From NCBI GenBank assembly GCA_963575745.1, contig CAUYUJ010016294.1:726878-790877 (forward strand): a DNA stretch of 64,000 nucleotides, given 5' to 3'. Below, one piece after another: positions 36,940-48,640 of this stretch (positions within the stretch are counted from its first letter, which is position 1; every line of letters begins with the position of its first letter). The notes beneath the pieces are model-generated. The model had not been told where the DNA came from, ran no database searches, and saw only the letters and a list, made by a program, of their open reading frames with translations. The position numbers and the translations under genes were made by a program. This DNA is from Prorocentrum cordatum (lineage: Eukaryota > Sar > Dinophyceae > Prorocentrales > Prorocentraceae).

Positions 36940-37842
36940 ATCAGCGACGTGCAATTCATATAAACAACTGATTTCGTGATGCATCGGTTAGACGAATCGA
37001 TTTTTTTTGGATGTAGTATCGATTGAAACATAATAATTAATAACACGTAAACATGTTTTAGGTTTACAATTCAAACGATGTCGACTCATTCATAAATACA
37101 AACGCGATTACATGTTTAAATGTCTTAGATTGCTGTAAATTTAATCGTTCTTATACTTTAGTTTAATTTAAAAACGTTTCATCGAAGATTTCATGTCAAA
37201 CGGCAAACTATTATGTATTTAATATGTAATGCAATTTCATTTCACTAATGGTTCAATTCATTCTGCACAAAAATATAACCTACTTGTTAATCCATTAATG
37301 TAATATGTACATAAAAAATCGGTTAGAAACACTATATCATTGTATATCATGTTGTAATTGTGTTTGTTCCTATCAATGTTATTCTTTTCTGGCGTCACCA
37401 CACTAATATTTAATTGGTCTTATGCTGAAATACATGCCAAATTATTGAAGTTCTCTGATATTCATACAATCTATAATAATTTCACGTTTATATGTACCTA
37501 TTGTTGTTTGATCTGTAACGTATCTGAATTTGAATTTCCCCTTGTGTGTGCAAACGGCGAATAAAATACGATTATGCTTCTCGTGTTTTGTTGGTTTCGG
37601 GCGTTTCAAATTTTAATTGTGAAAACAAATATGTTTGAATTTTGTTTTACTTTTTGGAATACATTCTAAACGAACGCCCAGGATGTGCGATGATGTGATT
37701 CCGATTCGGAAAAGATAGGCGACATATGTGAACGAATATTTTAGAATTTCATTATAGATTTTGGTTGCTAGTCTTTGAGGTTATCAACACGTCCATGCGT
37801 TCGCGATACAAATTTTGGAGCAATTAACAAATTAATTAAAAC

Positions 37843-37879
<37 letters not shown>

Positions 37880-38770
37880 CAATACCACAAACCTAATGCC
37901 GTCGTTCATGCCACAAACCTAATGGATTTCAACACTAATCGCTCGCCGGATTATCTTGTCCGGCCGCCGTGTGATGCCGTTCGTTTAAGATTTCTCCAGA
38001 GAATGAAAACTCGTGTTTCATCTTTTCTTTCGTAATTTAGAAAATTGCGGACGCTTCTCAACTGACGACAAACAATAATTTTTCACCATTATTCGCCCAC
38101 AAAAATTAGATGGTTGAATTTAGCGAAGGATTTGTCACTCGTTTGTACCTTGTTTACATTCACGAATTCTTTTAAATTCAATTATTGTGTCTATGAATGA
38201 CTGGACTTGCGTATGCAAAACGTAGACAAGAACTAACAGTGTGTGAGATTTTAATGTCTATCACGCCGGGTATTGCGCCATAAGCCAGAATGTTCTTTCG
38301 AGACGCTGGTCTGTTCTTAGTGCGAAACGGGTTTTTTCAATTCGAAAAGACCAAACACAACCAAAACAGTTGGTACCAAATTTGTCGACAAACAAAAACG
38401 ATATATCGGTCTGTGACTGAATTCGCCTTTATTGTTCTGCTCAAGAAAAATAACTGAAAATTCTCAGTGAAACTAGTACTTGAAAACATGACTCGAATTT
38501 TTGCATTCGGGACGTCGCTCGGCGTTCAATGAATAATCAATCGCCGCAAGAAATAATCGCGCAAATCTTGCTGGTGATTTTCTAGGAAAACTCACCAATC
38601 AAGCATCTCTTTCATGGCGAATGCTGGCACCGCCTGGGTATGTCGTCCGAAAAAAAAATCAGGAAAAAAACATATCACACATATTTTACAAAATAACGCC
38701 ACCCACACACACACACACACACATTGTTAATTATAATAAATATAATATGGGGTCATCTATATAATATATA
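36940..38770. other. AT-rich island, about 1.8 kb
   Basis: Base composition changes sharply to AT-rich (many TTTAA, AATTT and TAATAA stretches), unlike the GC-rich surroundings. No open frame longer than about 90 codons, and none has a motif. It contains a T-run at about 37843-37879, right beside which CCACAAACCTAATG occurs twice (37886-37899 and 37910-37923). Organelle-derived, viral or other transferred DNA is possible but nothing specific was recognised. Confidence 0.6.
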
Positions 38771-39185
38771 TGATCGGTGTGTGTGATTGCTATGTTCGTT
38801 GTCATGTGTGTGTGTATGTTGTGCACGTGTGTGCGCGCGTGTCTGTATGCGTACGTGTGTATTCGCGTGTCATGGATAACTGTATGTATCTATGTGTGTG
38901 TGTGTGGGGGGGGGGTCTTTCTGTCTGTATGTATGCCTGTGTGTGTATGTATGTATGTGTGTGTATATGTATATGTATATGTATATGTCTATGTCTATGT
39001 ATATGTATTTGTGTGTATATATATATATATATATATGTATATGTGCGCGCGCTCGAGTTCGGGGCCCATAATGTGTATGCAGTATGTACATACGTGTGTC
39101 TGTATATGCACTTGTACATGTATGTGTCAATGTATGATGTATTTTTACACGTATATATACACACATGCGTGCACACATACATAAA
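38704..39185. repeat. (CA)n, (TG)n and (TATG)n microsatellites
   Basis: A CA run at 38704-38722, then TGTGTG, TGTATG and TATATA blocks to about 39185, with a G9 run near 38908. No coding potential. Confidence 0.9.
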
Positions 39186-39900
39186 TGCGCACACGTCCAT
39201 TGATCTTTTGGAATAAAAATCGAACGCGACAAGGGCCCGTGCTTCTGCAAGGGGTACTCATACTGTGGCGTACTACAGCTTGACTTTCAATAAGGAGGGG
39301 CGGTATCCACTTCAAGGACATGCACACGTGGTCTCTATTGGACTGGATCAAATCCAGCGTTTAGAAACTGTCAATCCGATCGTAATGCAAGTGGAACAAG
39401 CTCCATATCGAAAAACATTCAACCTAGGTGCGCTACACGAAGACACACTTACGCGTGCCTTGCGATCGGATGTGCATCCATCCAGTTATGTAGCGAGCCA
39501 GACGCATTGATTTTCGATGTGTTGGAGAAAACGCCATGCAAACCTCACGGGGGTCGTGGGATCATATTTCGAGGACGCATTGTTCCTTTTCCCCGAATGC
39601 GAGATTCATTTGGGCAATGCCCGGCGTGGCGATCGAGCATAACCACGGAGAACGAGCGACTTGTTCTTAGAAAGACATTGGCCCTGGGAGGCCGGAAACA
39701 AGGAACACCTGAGACTGTCCACTTTCCATGCCGCCAAGCCATCCCGATTCATTGCGCTATTTGCATCTGGCGTCACTGGTTTCACTAAACCACGTGCTTC
39801 TACTTAGTTTTCTTTTGTTTTTTCTTGTTCCCCACATCCTGAGTGGGGTTTGTGTTTTCCCAGAACACCCTCTCCTTCCCATCTTCCCACCTCCTTTTCT
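39186..39900. other. No gene recognised
   Basis: Unique-looking sequence; the longest plus-strand frames have 81 and 93 codons and lack motifs. Confidence 0.45.
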
Positions 39901-39904
39901 TTTT

Positions 39905-40035
39905 CCCATACCATCAGTACACTACCATACCATACCTACCACATCATAGCTACCTTCCATACCATGCCATACCATAGCTGCCATACAATACCATACCTTC
40001 CACACCATACTATACCTTCTTCCCACACTTCCATG
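39905..40035. repeat. CCATA-type simple repeat
   Basis: ACCATACCATACC-like irregular repeat leading directly into the 77-bp array. Confidence 0.75.
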
Positions 40036-40074
40036 GAAGCCCCACTTGAGCCAGCAGGGTATATACCATACTAT

Positions 40075-41105
40075 TTATCAGGCTTCGTGCCCCTCCCACC
40101 CCTCCAAGGAGGCCCCGCCTGAGCGAGCAGGGTATTCGAATACCATACTATTCATCAAGTTTCGTGCCCCTCCCACCCCTCCAGGGAGGCCCCGCGTGAG
40201 CGAGCATGGTATTCGAATAGCATACTCTTTACCAAGTTTCGTGCCCCTCCCACCCTTCCAGGGAGGCCCCGCGTGAGCGAGCATGGTATTCGAATAACAT
40301 ACTATTTACCAAGTTTCGTGCCCCTCCCATCCCTCCAGGGAGGCCCCGCGTGAGCGAGCAGGGTATATACCATACTATTTATCAGGCTTCGTGCCCCTCC
40401 CACCCCTCGAAGGAGGCCCCGCCTGAGCGAGCAGGGTATTCGAATACCATACTATTTATCAAGTTTCGTGCCCCTCCCACCCCTCCAGGGAGGCCCCGCG
40501 TGAGCGAGCATGGTATTCGAATAGCATACTATTTACCAAGTTTTGTGCCCCTCCCACCCCTCCGGGGAGGCCCCGCGTGAGCGAGCAGGGTATCCGAATA
40601 CCATATTATTTGTTACGTTTCGTGCACCTCCCACCCCTCCAAGGAGGCCCCGCCTGAGCGAGCAAAGTTTTCGAATGCCATGTTATGTATCCGGTCCCGT
40701 GCCCCTCCCACCCCTCCAGGGAAGCCTCCCGTGAGCAGGGTATTCGAATACCATCTTATTTATCAGGTTTCGTGCCCCTCCCACCCCTCCAAGGAGGCCC
40801 CGCCTGAGCGAGCAAGGTAATCGAATATCATACTATTTATCAGGATTCGTGCCCCTCCCACCCCTCCAGGGAGGCCCCGCTTGAACGAGCAGGGTATCGG
40901 AATACCGTACTATTTATCAAGCTTCGTGCCCCTCCCACCCCTCCAAGGAGGCCCCGCCTGCGCGAGTAAGGTATCTGAATACCAGTCTTTTTATCAAGTC
41001 TCGTGCCCCTCCCACCCCTCCAGGGAGGCCCCGCGTGAGCGAGCAGGGTATCGGAATACCATACTATTTATCAGATCTCGTGCCCCTCCCACCCCTCCAG
41101 GGAGG
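40075..41105. repeat. 77-bp satellite, 14 units
   Basis: CGTGCCCCTCCCACCCCTCC recurs at about 40087, 40163, 40240, 40317, 40391, 40467, 40544, 40622, 40698, 40771, 40848, 40926, 41002 and 41079, spacing 73-78. Each unit also carries GGAGGCCCCGC, GAGCGAGCAGG, a GGTATTCGAATACC palindrome or a variant, and TACTATTTATCAAG. Units are close but not identical. Confidence 0.95.
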
Positions 41106-41361
41106 AGGAGGAGGAGGAGGAGGAGGAGGAGGAGGAGGAGGAGGAGGAGGAGGAGGAAGAAGAGGAGGAGGAGGAGGAGAGGAGGAGGAGGAAGAAGAGG
41201 AGGAGGTCCTGCCAAGGAGCCCTCTGGGAGGCCCCGCCAGGGAGGTCCCGCCAGGGAGGAGTACGAGGAAGAGGAGGGGGAGGACGCATCGCGAGGGAGG
41301 AGGACGAGGAGCCAGATATTCGCTCCACCCCTTCTGGGGGGGTCCCGCCAGGGAAGAGGTC

Positions 41362-41431
<70 letters not shown>

Positions 41432-41560
41432 GCACGAGGTCGATGGTGGGAGGAAGAGAACGAGGACAAGAAAGACGAGGAGCAAAAGAGTGATGATGAT
41501 GGGGGAGGCGCACAACGACGAAGAGGAGACAGAGGAGGAGGAGGGGGATGATAGAAGAAG
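41100..41560. repeat. (GGA)n and (GAT)n microsatellites at the end of the 77-bp array
   Basis: The last 77-bp unit passes at GGGAGG into a GGA run (41100-41210). A (GAT)n run lies at 41362-41430, with GAGGAGG stretches after it. Two TCCCGCCAGGGA-like remnants of the satellite lie between. Confidence 0.9.
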
Positions 41561-42970
41561 ATGGAGAAGGCGAGGGCGAGTGGCAGACAAGAAGCAATGT
41601 AACCCCGTAACATCCTTATGTGGGGAACTCCGTTAGCATAATTTTGTTTTGCCATTCCGCAGAAAATTGTCCAGCATGTTTGTCGCCCCCCAAGAATAAA
41701 ACAAAATCGCGTGTTTCAGTAAAGCCACGGACGAATAAAACCGCCTGGGGGCCTGAGGACACCCAATCTGTTACACATATGGCAACTATGCAGAAAACTG
41801 GTCAATACAATAACATCTACTGAACATCACGCCGTGCATTCGAAAACTTCGCCAACAAACGCCAGGTCACAGTCCACTGTTTCCCATTCGCGGCAGCAAC
41901 GTTGCTGTTTTTAGCGTTGATGGAAGGCAACCACAAGCAAACGAAAGAAACATAACCACGCGTGTAGAAACATACGGAAAGGCAGAAACTGGACAGAGGA
42001 TTCGCAAAAGTGGCAGCGCCGCGCGCGACAGTCGAACCTAAGACAGAAGAACATTCCTCCAGAACGCGGAATCCTCCGCCAACCAAAACACACACAGAAC
42101 ATCCAAGGGTACTCTCCCCAAAGTGCACAAGAACATCCAACAAACACAAAGAGCCCTCCCGAACCGACCTCGATCTTATACCTCGGTCATAGAATGACAA
42201 TATGTGTGTACACATATACGGTCAGCGAATCCGGAATATGTGAAAGTCCGATATTTCACAACACAGAAAGGACCCGGAACTACGGATATCGGTATACAAC
42301 TACTGGAGTCGTATGATATATCAATGTCAAGCCAGATCCGACGGCAGTCGCAAACCGAAGGCTGCACCTGTCCCTCCCCAACCTTACTATCACCATAAAG
42401 GCGGTCTATGCTGTATATACATAGATACAAGAATATGTATATATGTATATACATGTAAATATATATATATGTATATATGTGTATATATTTATAGTTATAT
42501 TTATATTTATATTTTTATATATAGATATGTATGTCTGTATGTATGTCTGAAGATATAAATGTTTGTAATATTGTTGGCCCTTCACGTGGTTCCATCGTTG
42601 CTTCTTCCCCGCACCATTTTTCGTTCCTGTTCCAAACGTACCCGTTTCTGTTCCAAACGTCCCCCTCGCACACCACCTCGCGCCCCCCTTTTCTGTGACT
42701 GTGACACTAATCATCACCATTCTCACGCACACAGACAAAAAAATCACGGCACCGCCATCATCATAATCATCATCAACATCACCAATTTGCCGCACACGCC
42801 AACGCACTCACTCACACATTCATACGTTTACGTTATCACACGCTACAGGCGCGTAAAAGATGTCTCTGGCGGGAGCCTCGGCTGTCGGTGCACAGGCAAA
42901 GAAAGACATAGGGAGAGGGCGAGAGAGGACAAAGAAAGACCACCTGCTGCGCAAACAACTGCACATGCAA
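41561..42970. other. No gene recognised; (TA)n tract inside
   Basis: Unique-looking sequence with a TATA/TATG tract at 42415-42550. A GTTCCAAACGTNCCC sequence is duplicated at 42629-42643 and 42650-42664. No supported gene. Confidence 0.5.
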
Positions 42971-42971
42971 A

Positions 42972-43180
42972 TCCCGCCAGCCCTCTCGGCGTAGGTGGAC
43001 TAGCGATTTTCTTCTTTCATTTTCCAAAACGTCTCTACCCTTCGGGGAGGGCTACCTCCACACACACACACTCCCTCAATTCGTTCAGTCCCCTCCGCGC
43101 CGCGATGTGCCAGAGGGCCCTTCTTGGCCCAAGATGGCCTCAAGAGGGCCCCCGATGCTCCCGAATGGCGCCCTAGACAG
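42972..43180 (+). repeat. Composite repeat CR, partial copy
   Basis: CCCGCCAGCCCTCTCGGCG header at 42974, CCCTTCGGGGAGGGCTACC at about 43039, and an AAGATGGCCTCAAGAGGGCC array start at 43130. It is followed directly by the full copy B. Confidence 0.7.
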
Positions 43181-43205
43181 CTCAACACAACCGAGGGTGG
43201 CTTAA

Positions 43206-44190
43206 ATCCCACCAGCCCTCTGGGCGTGAGTGGTTTAGAGAGCCCGCTCTGTTCTCAACCCCCCTTCTTCCTCTTCGGGGAGGGGTTTACCCCTCCCCCT
43301 CCCCCCTCCCCCTGGGCCTGGAGAGGTCCCTCCGCGGGTGGCCGGCGGGGTCTTTTTCGACTCCTGGGAGGGCTAAAAAACGACACCCCTCAAGAGGATT
43401 CTGGCCCCGACGGGGGGAGGCAGAAAAGTGCTCCCCTCTTCTTTGAAGCCAAAATCATTTATTTTACTACGGTTTTGGCCCCATTTTGGCCTTCTGAGGG
43501 GGCAGCGCTAATTAAAGCTCCCCTCTTCTTTCAAGCCAACATAATTGATTTTACTGAGGTTTTGGCCCCATTTTGGCCTTCTGAGGGGGCAGCGCTAATT
43601 AAAGCTTCCCTCTTCTTTGATCGATTTCCTCCAAGATGGCCCCAAGAAGCGCCCAGGAGGCACCAAGAGGCCCCAAGATGGCCCCAAGAGGCCCCCAGGA
43701 GGCCCCCAAGAGGATCCCAAACTGCCCAAAGAGGCCCCCCCGAGGCACCCAAGACGCCGAAAAGCCCATCAGGACGACCCTCTACTCGCCTGGGCGTCGT
43801 TTCTGGACGGGCAGGAGGAGGGGCCCGAACGACTCACACCAGGACGAGGGGCCCGAACAACTCACACCACGAGAAGCCCGAACGACTCACACCAGGACGA
43901 AGAGCCCGAACGACTCACACCACGAAGAGCCCGAACGACTCACACCAGGAAGAAGGGCCCGAACGACTCACACCAGGACGAGAAGCCCGAACGACTCAAA
44001 CCACGAGGAGCGCTTTCTCTCCCTCCTCCTCCGCCTCGTCCTTCTCCCGCTCCCACCACAAGGAGGATGTACAAGGAGGCGGGAGGGAAGAGGAACAAGG
44101 GAGATATGCGGGGGCAGGCGGAAACACGCCTGAAAAACACGACTGTCGGCATGCTTCGCTAGAGTTGCTGTTTTGAGATGGGCTGGTGGG
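43206..44190 (+). repeat. Composite dispersed repeat CR, full copy B
   Basis: Header CCCACCAGCCCTCTGGGCG (43209), CCCCTCCCCC tract (43290-43315), the CCCCATTTTGGCCTTCTGA module present twice as an 86-bp tandem (about 43450-43620), CCAAGATGGCCCC array (43632-43770), TCGTTTCTGGACGGGCAGGA (43797), a 27-bp CCCGAACGACTCACACCAGG array (43825-44010) and a GGGCTGGTGGGGATACGCG tail (44179). The order matches copy A at 6074-6740. Confidence 0.78.
43825..44010. repeat. 27-bp tandem repeat inside CR copy B
   Basis: CCCGAACGACTCACACCAGG or CACGA variants recur seven times at 25-28-base spacing. Confidence 0.9.
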
Positions 44191-44374
44191 GATACGCGAA
44201 GCGTGAAGAATTTGCCTCCATTCTGCTTCCAACGGGCCCCAAGAGAACCACACAATGGCATCACATGCCCTCGGAGCCCCTCAAATGCACCCACACTACG
44301 TCAATACCGTTGAAGACACCAGAAGAAACTGACGAATATGTGTCGTCTCGCCTTTTCGCTTCCGATGGGCTTCT

Positions 44375-44800
44375 GAGGCATCAGGATGGCCCACAGGTGC
44401 CCCAGGAGTCCCCAGAGGGGCCCAAGAACACCAAAGATGGCCTCAAGAACGACCCACGAGCGCCCAAAGAAAGCCCCATCGGGGCGAATTTTGGAGGCCC
44501 TCGCTCTCGAATAGGGACTTGAATTCGAGAACCCACTTTTTTGGGGCAGACGCGGTCGCAACGTAGCCCCACGAGGCCCCCAGGGCCCCCAAGCCCCCCC
44601 CCTTCTCGAGACAAGCCCAAGAAAGGCCCCTGACCACCCGACAGAGTACCAAGGAGATGCCAAGACTCCCCATGCAAAGCCACAAGATAGGGCATGCTAA
44701 GTCTGCTGGCGAGCTGTCGTTTAACGGCTGTCTTTTGCCTGGACGTCGTTTCTGAGTGGACTGGTGGGGATGCGCGAAGCGTCCAGAATTGCCAGCCTGC
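44375..44800 (+). repeat. Composite repeat CR, partial copy with tail
   Basis: A CAGGATGGCCCACAGGTGCC array at 44380-44480 and a tail GACGTCGTTTCTGAGTGGAC followed by TGGTGGGGATGCGCGAAGCG at 44740-44781. The tail resembles 44179-44199. Confidence 0.65.
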
Positions 44801-47125
44801 GAAAACAATTACAACACACCTGGCAAACCTTAAGATTAATTTTGGCATCCCGAGGGATGGCGTGCTTATCCTAACTTGCGGTTGGTGGGGAACCGTACGA
44901 CTGCTGCATCGCCTCTTCTAACTCGTAGTCTGCAGCCTTCCTGTCTGCAAGGACTCTGACTGCGAAACGTTTGCACATCTGATTTCACATATGAATTAGT
45001 TGCCACTGCCGTGTTTACTTGCATCGAAGTCAGCCCATCTTCTGTTTCGCTTACCGCGGGTATGTGCTTACCGAAACCACTTTGCACGAACGTGTTTCAA
45101 ACGCATTTGCACTACGACTGTCCCGATACTTGGGCGTTGTCAAACACACGGCACCGTCAAACAAGCAACAACATGTGTGTGTGTGTGTGTGGGGGGGGGT
45201 GCATGCGTGCTGTATGTAGCAATATTCACCCGTGTCCAGCATCGCGCCTATGGCAGGTCTTCAATTCTGGATAGTCCTTGGCGTGAAATATCAGATTCGT
45301 TGAACAAGACTGTCCTCTGCTCGCGGGAAGTCCTGGGGTTTCTCGGCGCACCCGCGGAGTTCTGGGATTCGCCGCGTGCATTTCCCCAGGGCCCAAGACA
45401 CGTGCTTTGGAATCGAGGCCCGCAACGTGACGCAGGACTGATCCAGGGGCCTTTGGGGGCCTTGGGAGCTTGCGCAAAGGTCCGAATTCGCTTCGTCATT
45501 GCGTGGTCTTGCAAAATGCGCATTTTCGGCCCCAGGGATTATCAAAGCACCCGGCGGGGCACCCAAGATCGACCCAAGAGGGCCCCCGACGCCCACAAGA
45601 GGGGCCCTATAGGCCCCTCCAAAAAGCTCCTGAAAGAGCCCCAGCGAGGACCACGAACGGACCCCGAGAACATGGTCGGGAAGACACCGTCTACTCCCTA
45701 CAAGATGGCTCCAAGACGCCCCCCGCAGCATGCTTGACGCCCCCGACAACCCCCCCAATAGAACCTCTAGAGGGCCTATAGAGCCCCCGACAGATTACAC
45801 CAAGAAGTACCCAACGAAATAGGAACTCACATGCCTGGATTCTGGGGGATCTGCAGGAACACGGCGAGAGATACGTTGCTGCATCCAAGCGTTCCAATCG
45901 CGCCTTGACCCACAGCCTGGGCACGATGGTGGGATGGGCTGATAGCATCGATAACAATCCGTCGCATCATGTGCTCACAGCGAGTTCCGCAAAATTGCTG
46001 GGATCGCTCAGGCAAATGTCACCGTCTGTTTTGCTCTTCAAACCTGCCCAAAAGCATTTCGGGCCATGCCGCCGCCACCATCCTTCATTGACAGAGCCGC
46101 TCGAGGCACAAGGCTTGCCGCCAAGACGGCCCTGAGACGTCCGAATATAGATCGAGACGACGCCAAACATTGCCCACGAGGGACCCGAAACGGTCCCAAG
46201 ATGCCCCTAGCACTGCCCCAACCGCTCCGAGAGCGCCCCAATTGGACACCGAAATGGCTCAACATTGACGAAACACATGTGGATTCCAGATGTGTTCAAA
46301 TTATTTTTGGCGTGTAGACTGCTCGGCTAACGATGCTCGCAAAAGGATGTCGGAAAGCCGGCATAATGCCCAAAGGGCCCCACGAGTGGCTCAACATCGC
46401 CCTGAGACCGCCCGTGCCCCCAAGACGACTCCAAGCTCCTCAAGAGAGCCCAACAGAGACCCAAGACGGCCCAATATTCCACTGGAAGGAACAAGGGCCC
46501 CAAAACAAGAGAGCCACAAGAGATCGTCAAGACGGCCCAAAAGGGAGATCGCCAAGAACGCCAAAGAGGCCCGAAAACGAGTCCACAGGGCGCCAAGAGA
46601 CGCGAACATGCAGTTGAAGATGCCCTACATAATTTCAGCTTTTCGGTCACGGAAGGCGGCAGTAATTCGCCAGAAGCGTCTTCACGACATCTACGCGTGA
46701 TTGTTTACAGGCGCTGCGTCGAACGTGGTCGTGCAATCCGAGCAATGCGCTGCGGTGAAGTGGGTTGATCTACGACCAAGCATGCCATAAGCCAGAGGCG
46801 TGTTCACAAATCCAGCGCAACCCTTTATTTTTACGAGCCAGATGTCGGGATTGCACTGGAGTGCGCGAGTAGGGGCTAATCAGCGACGAACCTGCTCGTA
46901 TCATGTGCTCGCGAGCGCGCTTCCTTCGTAACAAGTGTCTTTTTTTGTAGATCTTTTTATACATTGGAGGGAGCGCGATTTACCGTCGCTTGGCTGACTG
47001 AAAATCTCATACACCCTCGCCGGGACACCAGGTGTGGGGCAAGGGGGCGTGCGCAAACACTCCCCTCCCACCCCCCCGTTCGAACCCGAAGGGGGGGACG
47101 CGGCGCGAACCGGCTCTCATCGAAT
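44801..47125. other. Gene-free DNA with two CR-type arrays
   Basis: CCCAAGATCGACCCAAGAGG-like arrays at 45563-45740 and 46190-46615 are in the same orientation as the other CR pieces. A short TG run with G10 lies at 45175-45200. No gene supported in between. Confidence 0.55.
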
Positions 47126-47400
47126 CCTGCCACTAGGACTGGATCTAGCTCCAATATAATACTTCTAGGTATCGATCCGATTTTAATCGGATCCTATGGG
47201 CTGGATCCAGCTTTACTCGGGTCCTACTAGTGCTCGATCTTACTCCGACAAGATCGTACTCTGGTCTGGATGCAGCTCTAATAGAAGGCTAGATCCAGCC
47301 TTCATATACCCTACGCAGGCTCGAGCCAGCTTCAATATAATCGGGCCAAATTCTAGATGCATCTCTAATGAATCCTACTCGGGCTGGATCCAGCTGTAAT
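47126..47400. repeat. GGCTGGATCCAGC-type degenerate repeat
   Basis: CTGGATCCAGCTTTACTCGG and relatives recur every 35-45 bases (47140, 47209, 47265, 47290, 47325, 47385). Several units carry TCCTACT or TAATA spacers. Confidence 0.7.
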
Positions 47401-47580
47401 GGGATCTCCCCCCTCCCCCCTCCCCACCCCCCCGGTTCGCGTTGGGAGGGGGGGTGAGGGGGGGAATTCCCACCCTCGTTCCGAAAAGGAGGGGGGGGGA
47501 GGGGGGCCCTCTCACCCCTCCCCCGCCCCGTTCGAACCAGGGGGCGTCCCGGTTCGAACCTGGTGGGGGGGGCTGGCCAA
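47401..47580. other. G/C homopolymer-rich block with GTTCGAAC palindromes
   Basis: Runs of C and G alternate, with GGTTCGAACC-like palindromes at 47527-47570; a related CCCCCCCGTTCGAACC lies at 47070 and CCCCCCCGTTCG at 49464. The palindrome resembles the B box of RNA polymerase III promoters, but no tRNA fold is visible. Confidence 0.5.
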
Positions 47581-48239
47581 TAGCGGCAGAAAATGTTTAT
47601 TTTCATTGTGCATACGTGCATACGTATCCGCACGTGCGCCTACAACACCAACTGCAAATACACATAAACGCAGGCGGATCTAAGTGCACGTTCCCGCATA
47701 TGTTTCCACACGCGCTTTTGCCGCACGCATAGCGTCTCCGTGCAATCACAAGAACGACGCGCAACAGTAGACAAAGGACTCTGGGCCAACTTTCTGATGA
47801 CATCTCACGCAGAAGTTGAGGCAATCTGACGCGTACATCTTCGAGGATTCGCACGGGGACGGGGGGATCGAAAATCAAGCTGATCATACTGAAACAGCTT
47901 TTTGCCAAACCGTATATGGTATGTTCGTCAATGATTGGAGCAAAGCTGTGATACATGTGTGAGGGTTGATAGCGCACGGATTCTTATGTCCAAGTGCGCA
48001 GACGCGTCCACTGCATACGTATTTTCACGTTTTTGGCTGCTTAGGCGCTCGAGCATTATATGTTTTCCGAATCGCCAGAATTGTGTCCGGATGGCCAGTC
48101 AAATCGAGTGATCAACCCGTGACAACCACGTAAGTCGGTAACGTGCGCAATCGTACTTGATGTTTGTGGTCCCCGCGCAATTTCCCCAATCAGAGCTTGC
48201 CTCTGTAGGGGTCCTAGCGGATTCATATGGTTAGGTTAG

Positions 48240-48640
48240 GTTTGCCGCCTACTTTCGCCGCACGCCCGAGTGCCCGGGTGCCCGGGGGTGCCCCGGTGCC
48301 CCGGTGCCCGGGTGCCTGGGTGCCCGGGTGCCCGGATGCCCAGGTGTCCGGGTGCCCGTGTGCCCGGGTGCCTGGGGGCCCAGGTGCCCGGATGCCCAGG
48401 TGCCCGGTAGCTCTATATAGCCCTATAGCCCTATAGCCCTGTAGCCCTATAGCCCGAATAGCCGTATAGCCTTATAGCCTTATAGCCCTATAGCCCTATA
48501 GCCCAACAGCCCCATAACCCTATAGCCCTATAGCCCAATAGCCCTATAGCCCTATGGCCCTGTAGCCCTGTATCCCTATAGCCCCATAGCCTTCTATCCC
48601 TATAGCCTTATCGCCCCATAGCCCTAAAAGCCTAAAAAGA
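48240..48640. repeat. GTGCCCGG minisatellite followed by CCCTATAGC microsatellite
   Basis: 48245-48405 consists of 8-10-base GTGCCCGGG units; at 48410 it changes abruptly to 9-base CCCTATAGC units that run to about 48635. The second resembles but does not match the dinoflagellate/plant-type telomere repeat CCCTAAA. Confidence 0.9.

Noticed and set aside
47527-47575. tRNA or tRNA-derived SINE, from the GGTTCGAACC B-box-like motif
   Set aside because: No A box at a fitting distance and no acceptor or anticodon stem; the motif is a self-palindrome in G/C runs.
48410-48635. Internal telomere
   Set aside because: The unit is CCCTATAGC, not CCCTAAA; no exact telomere repeats are present.
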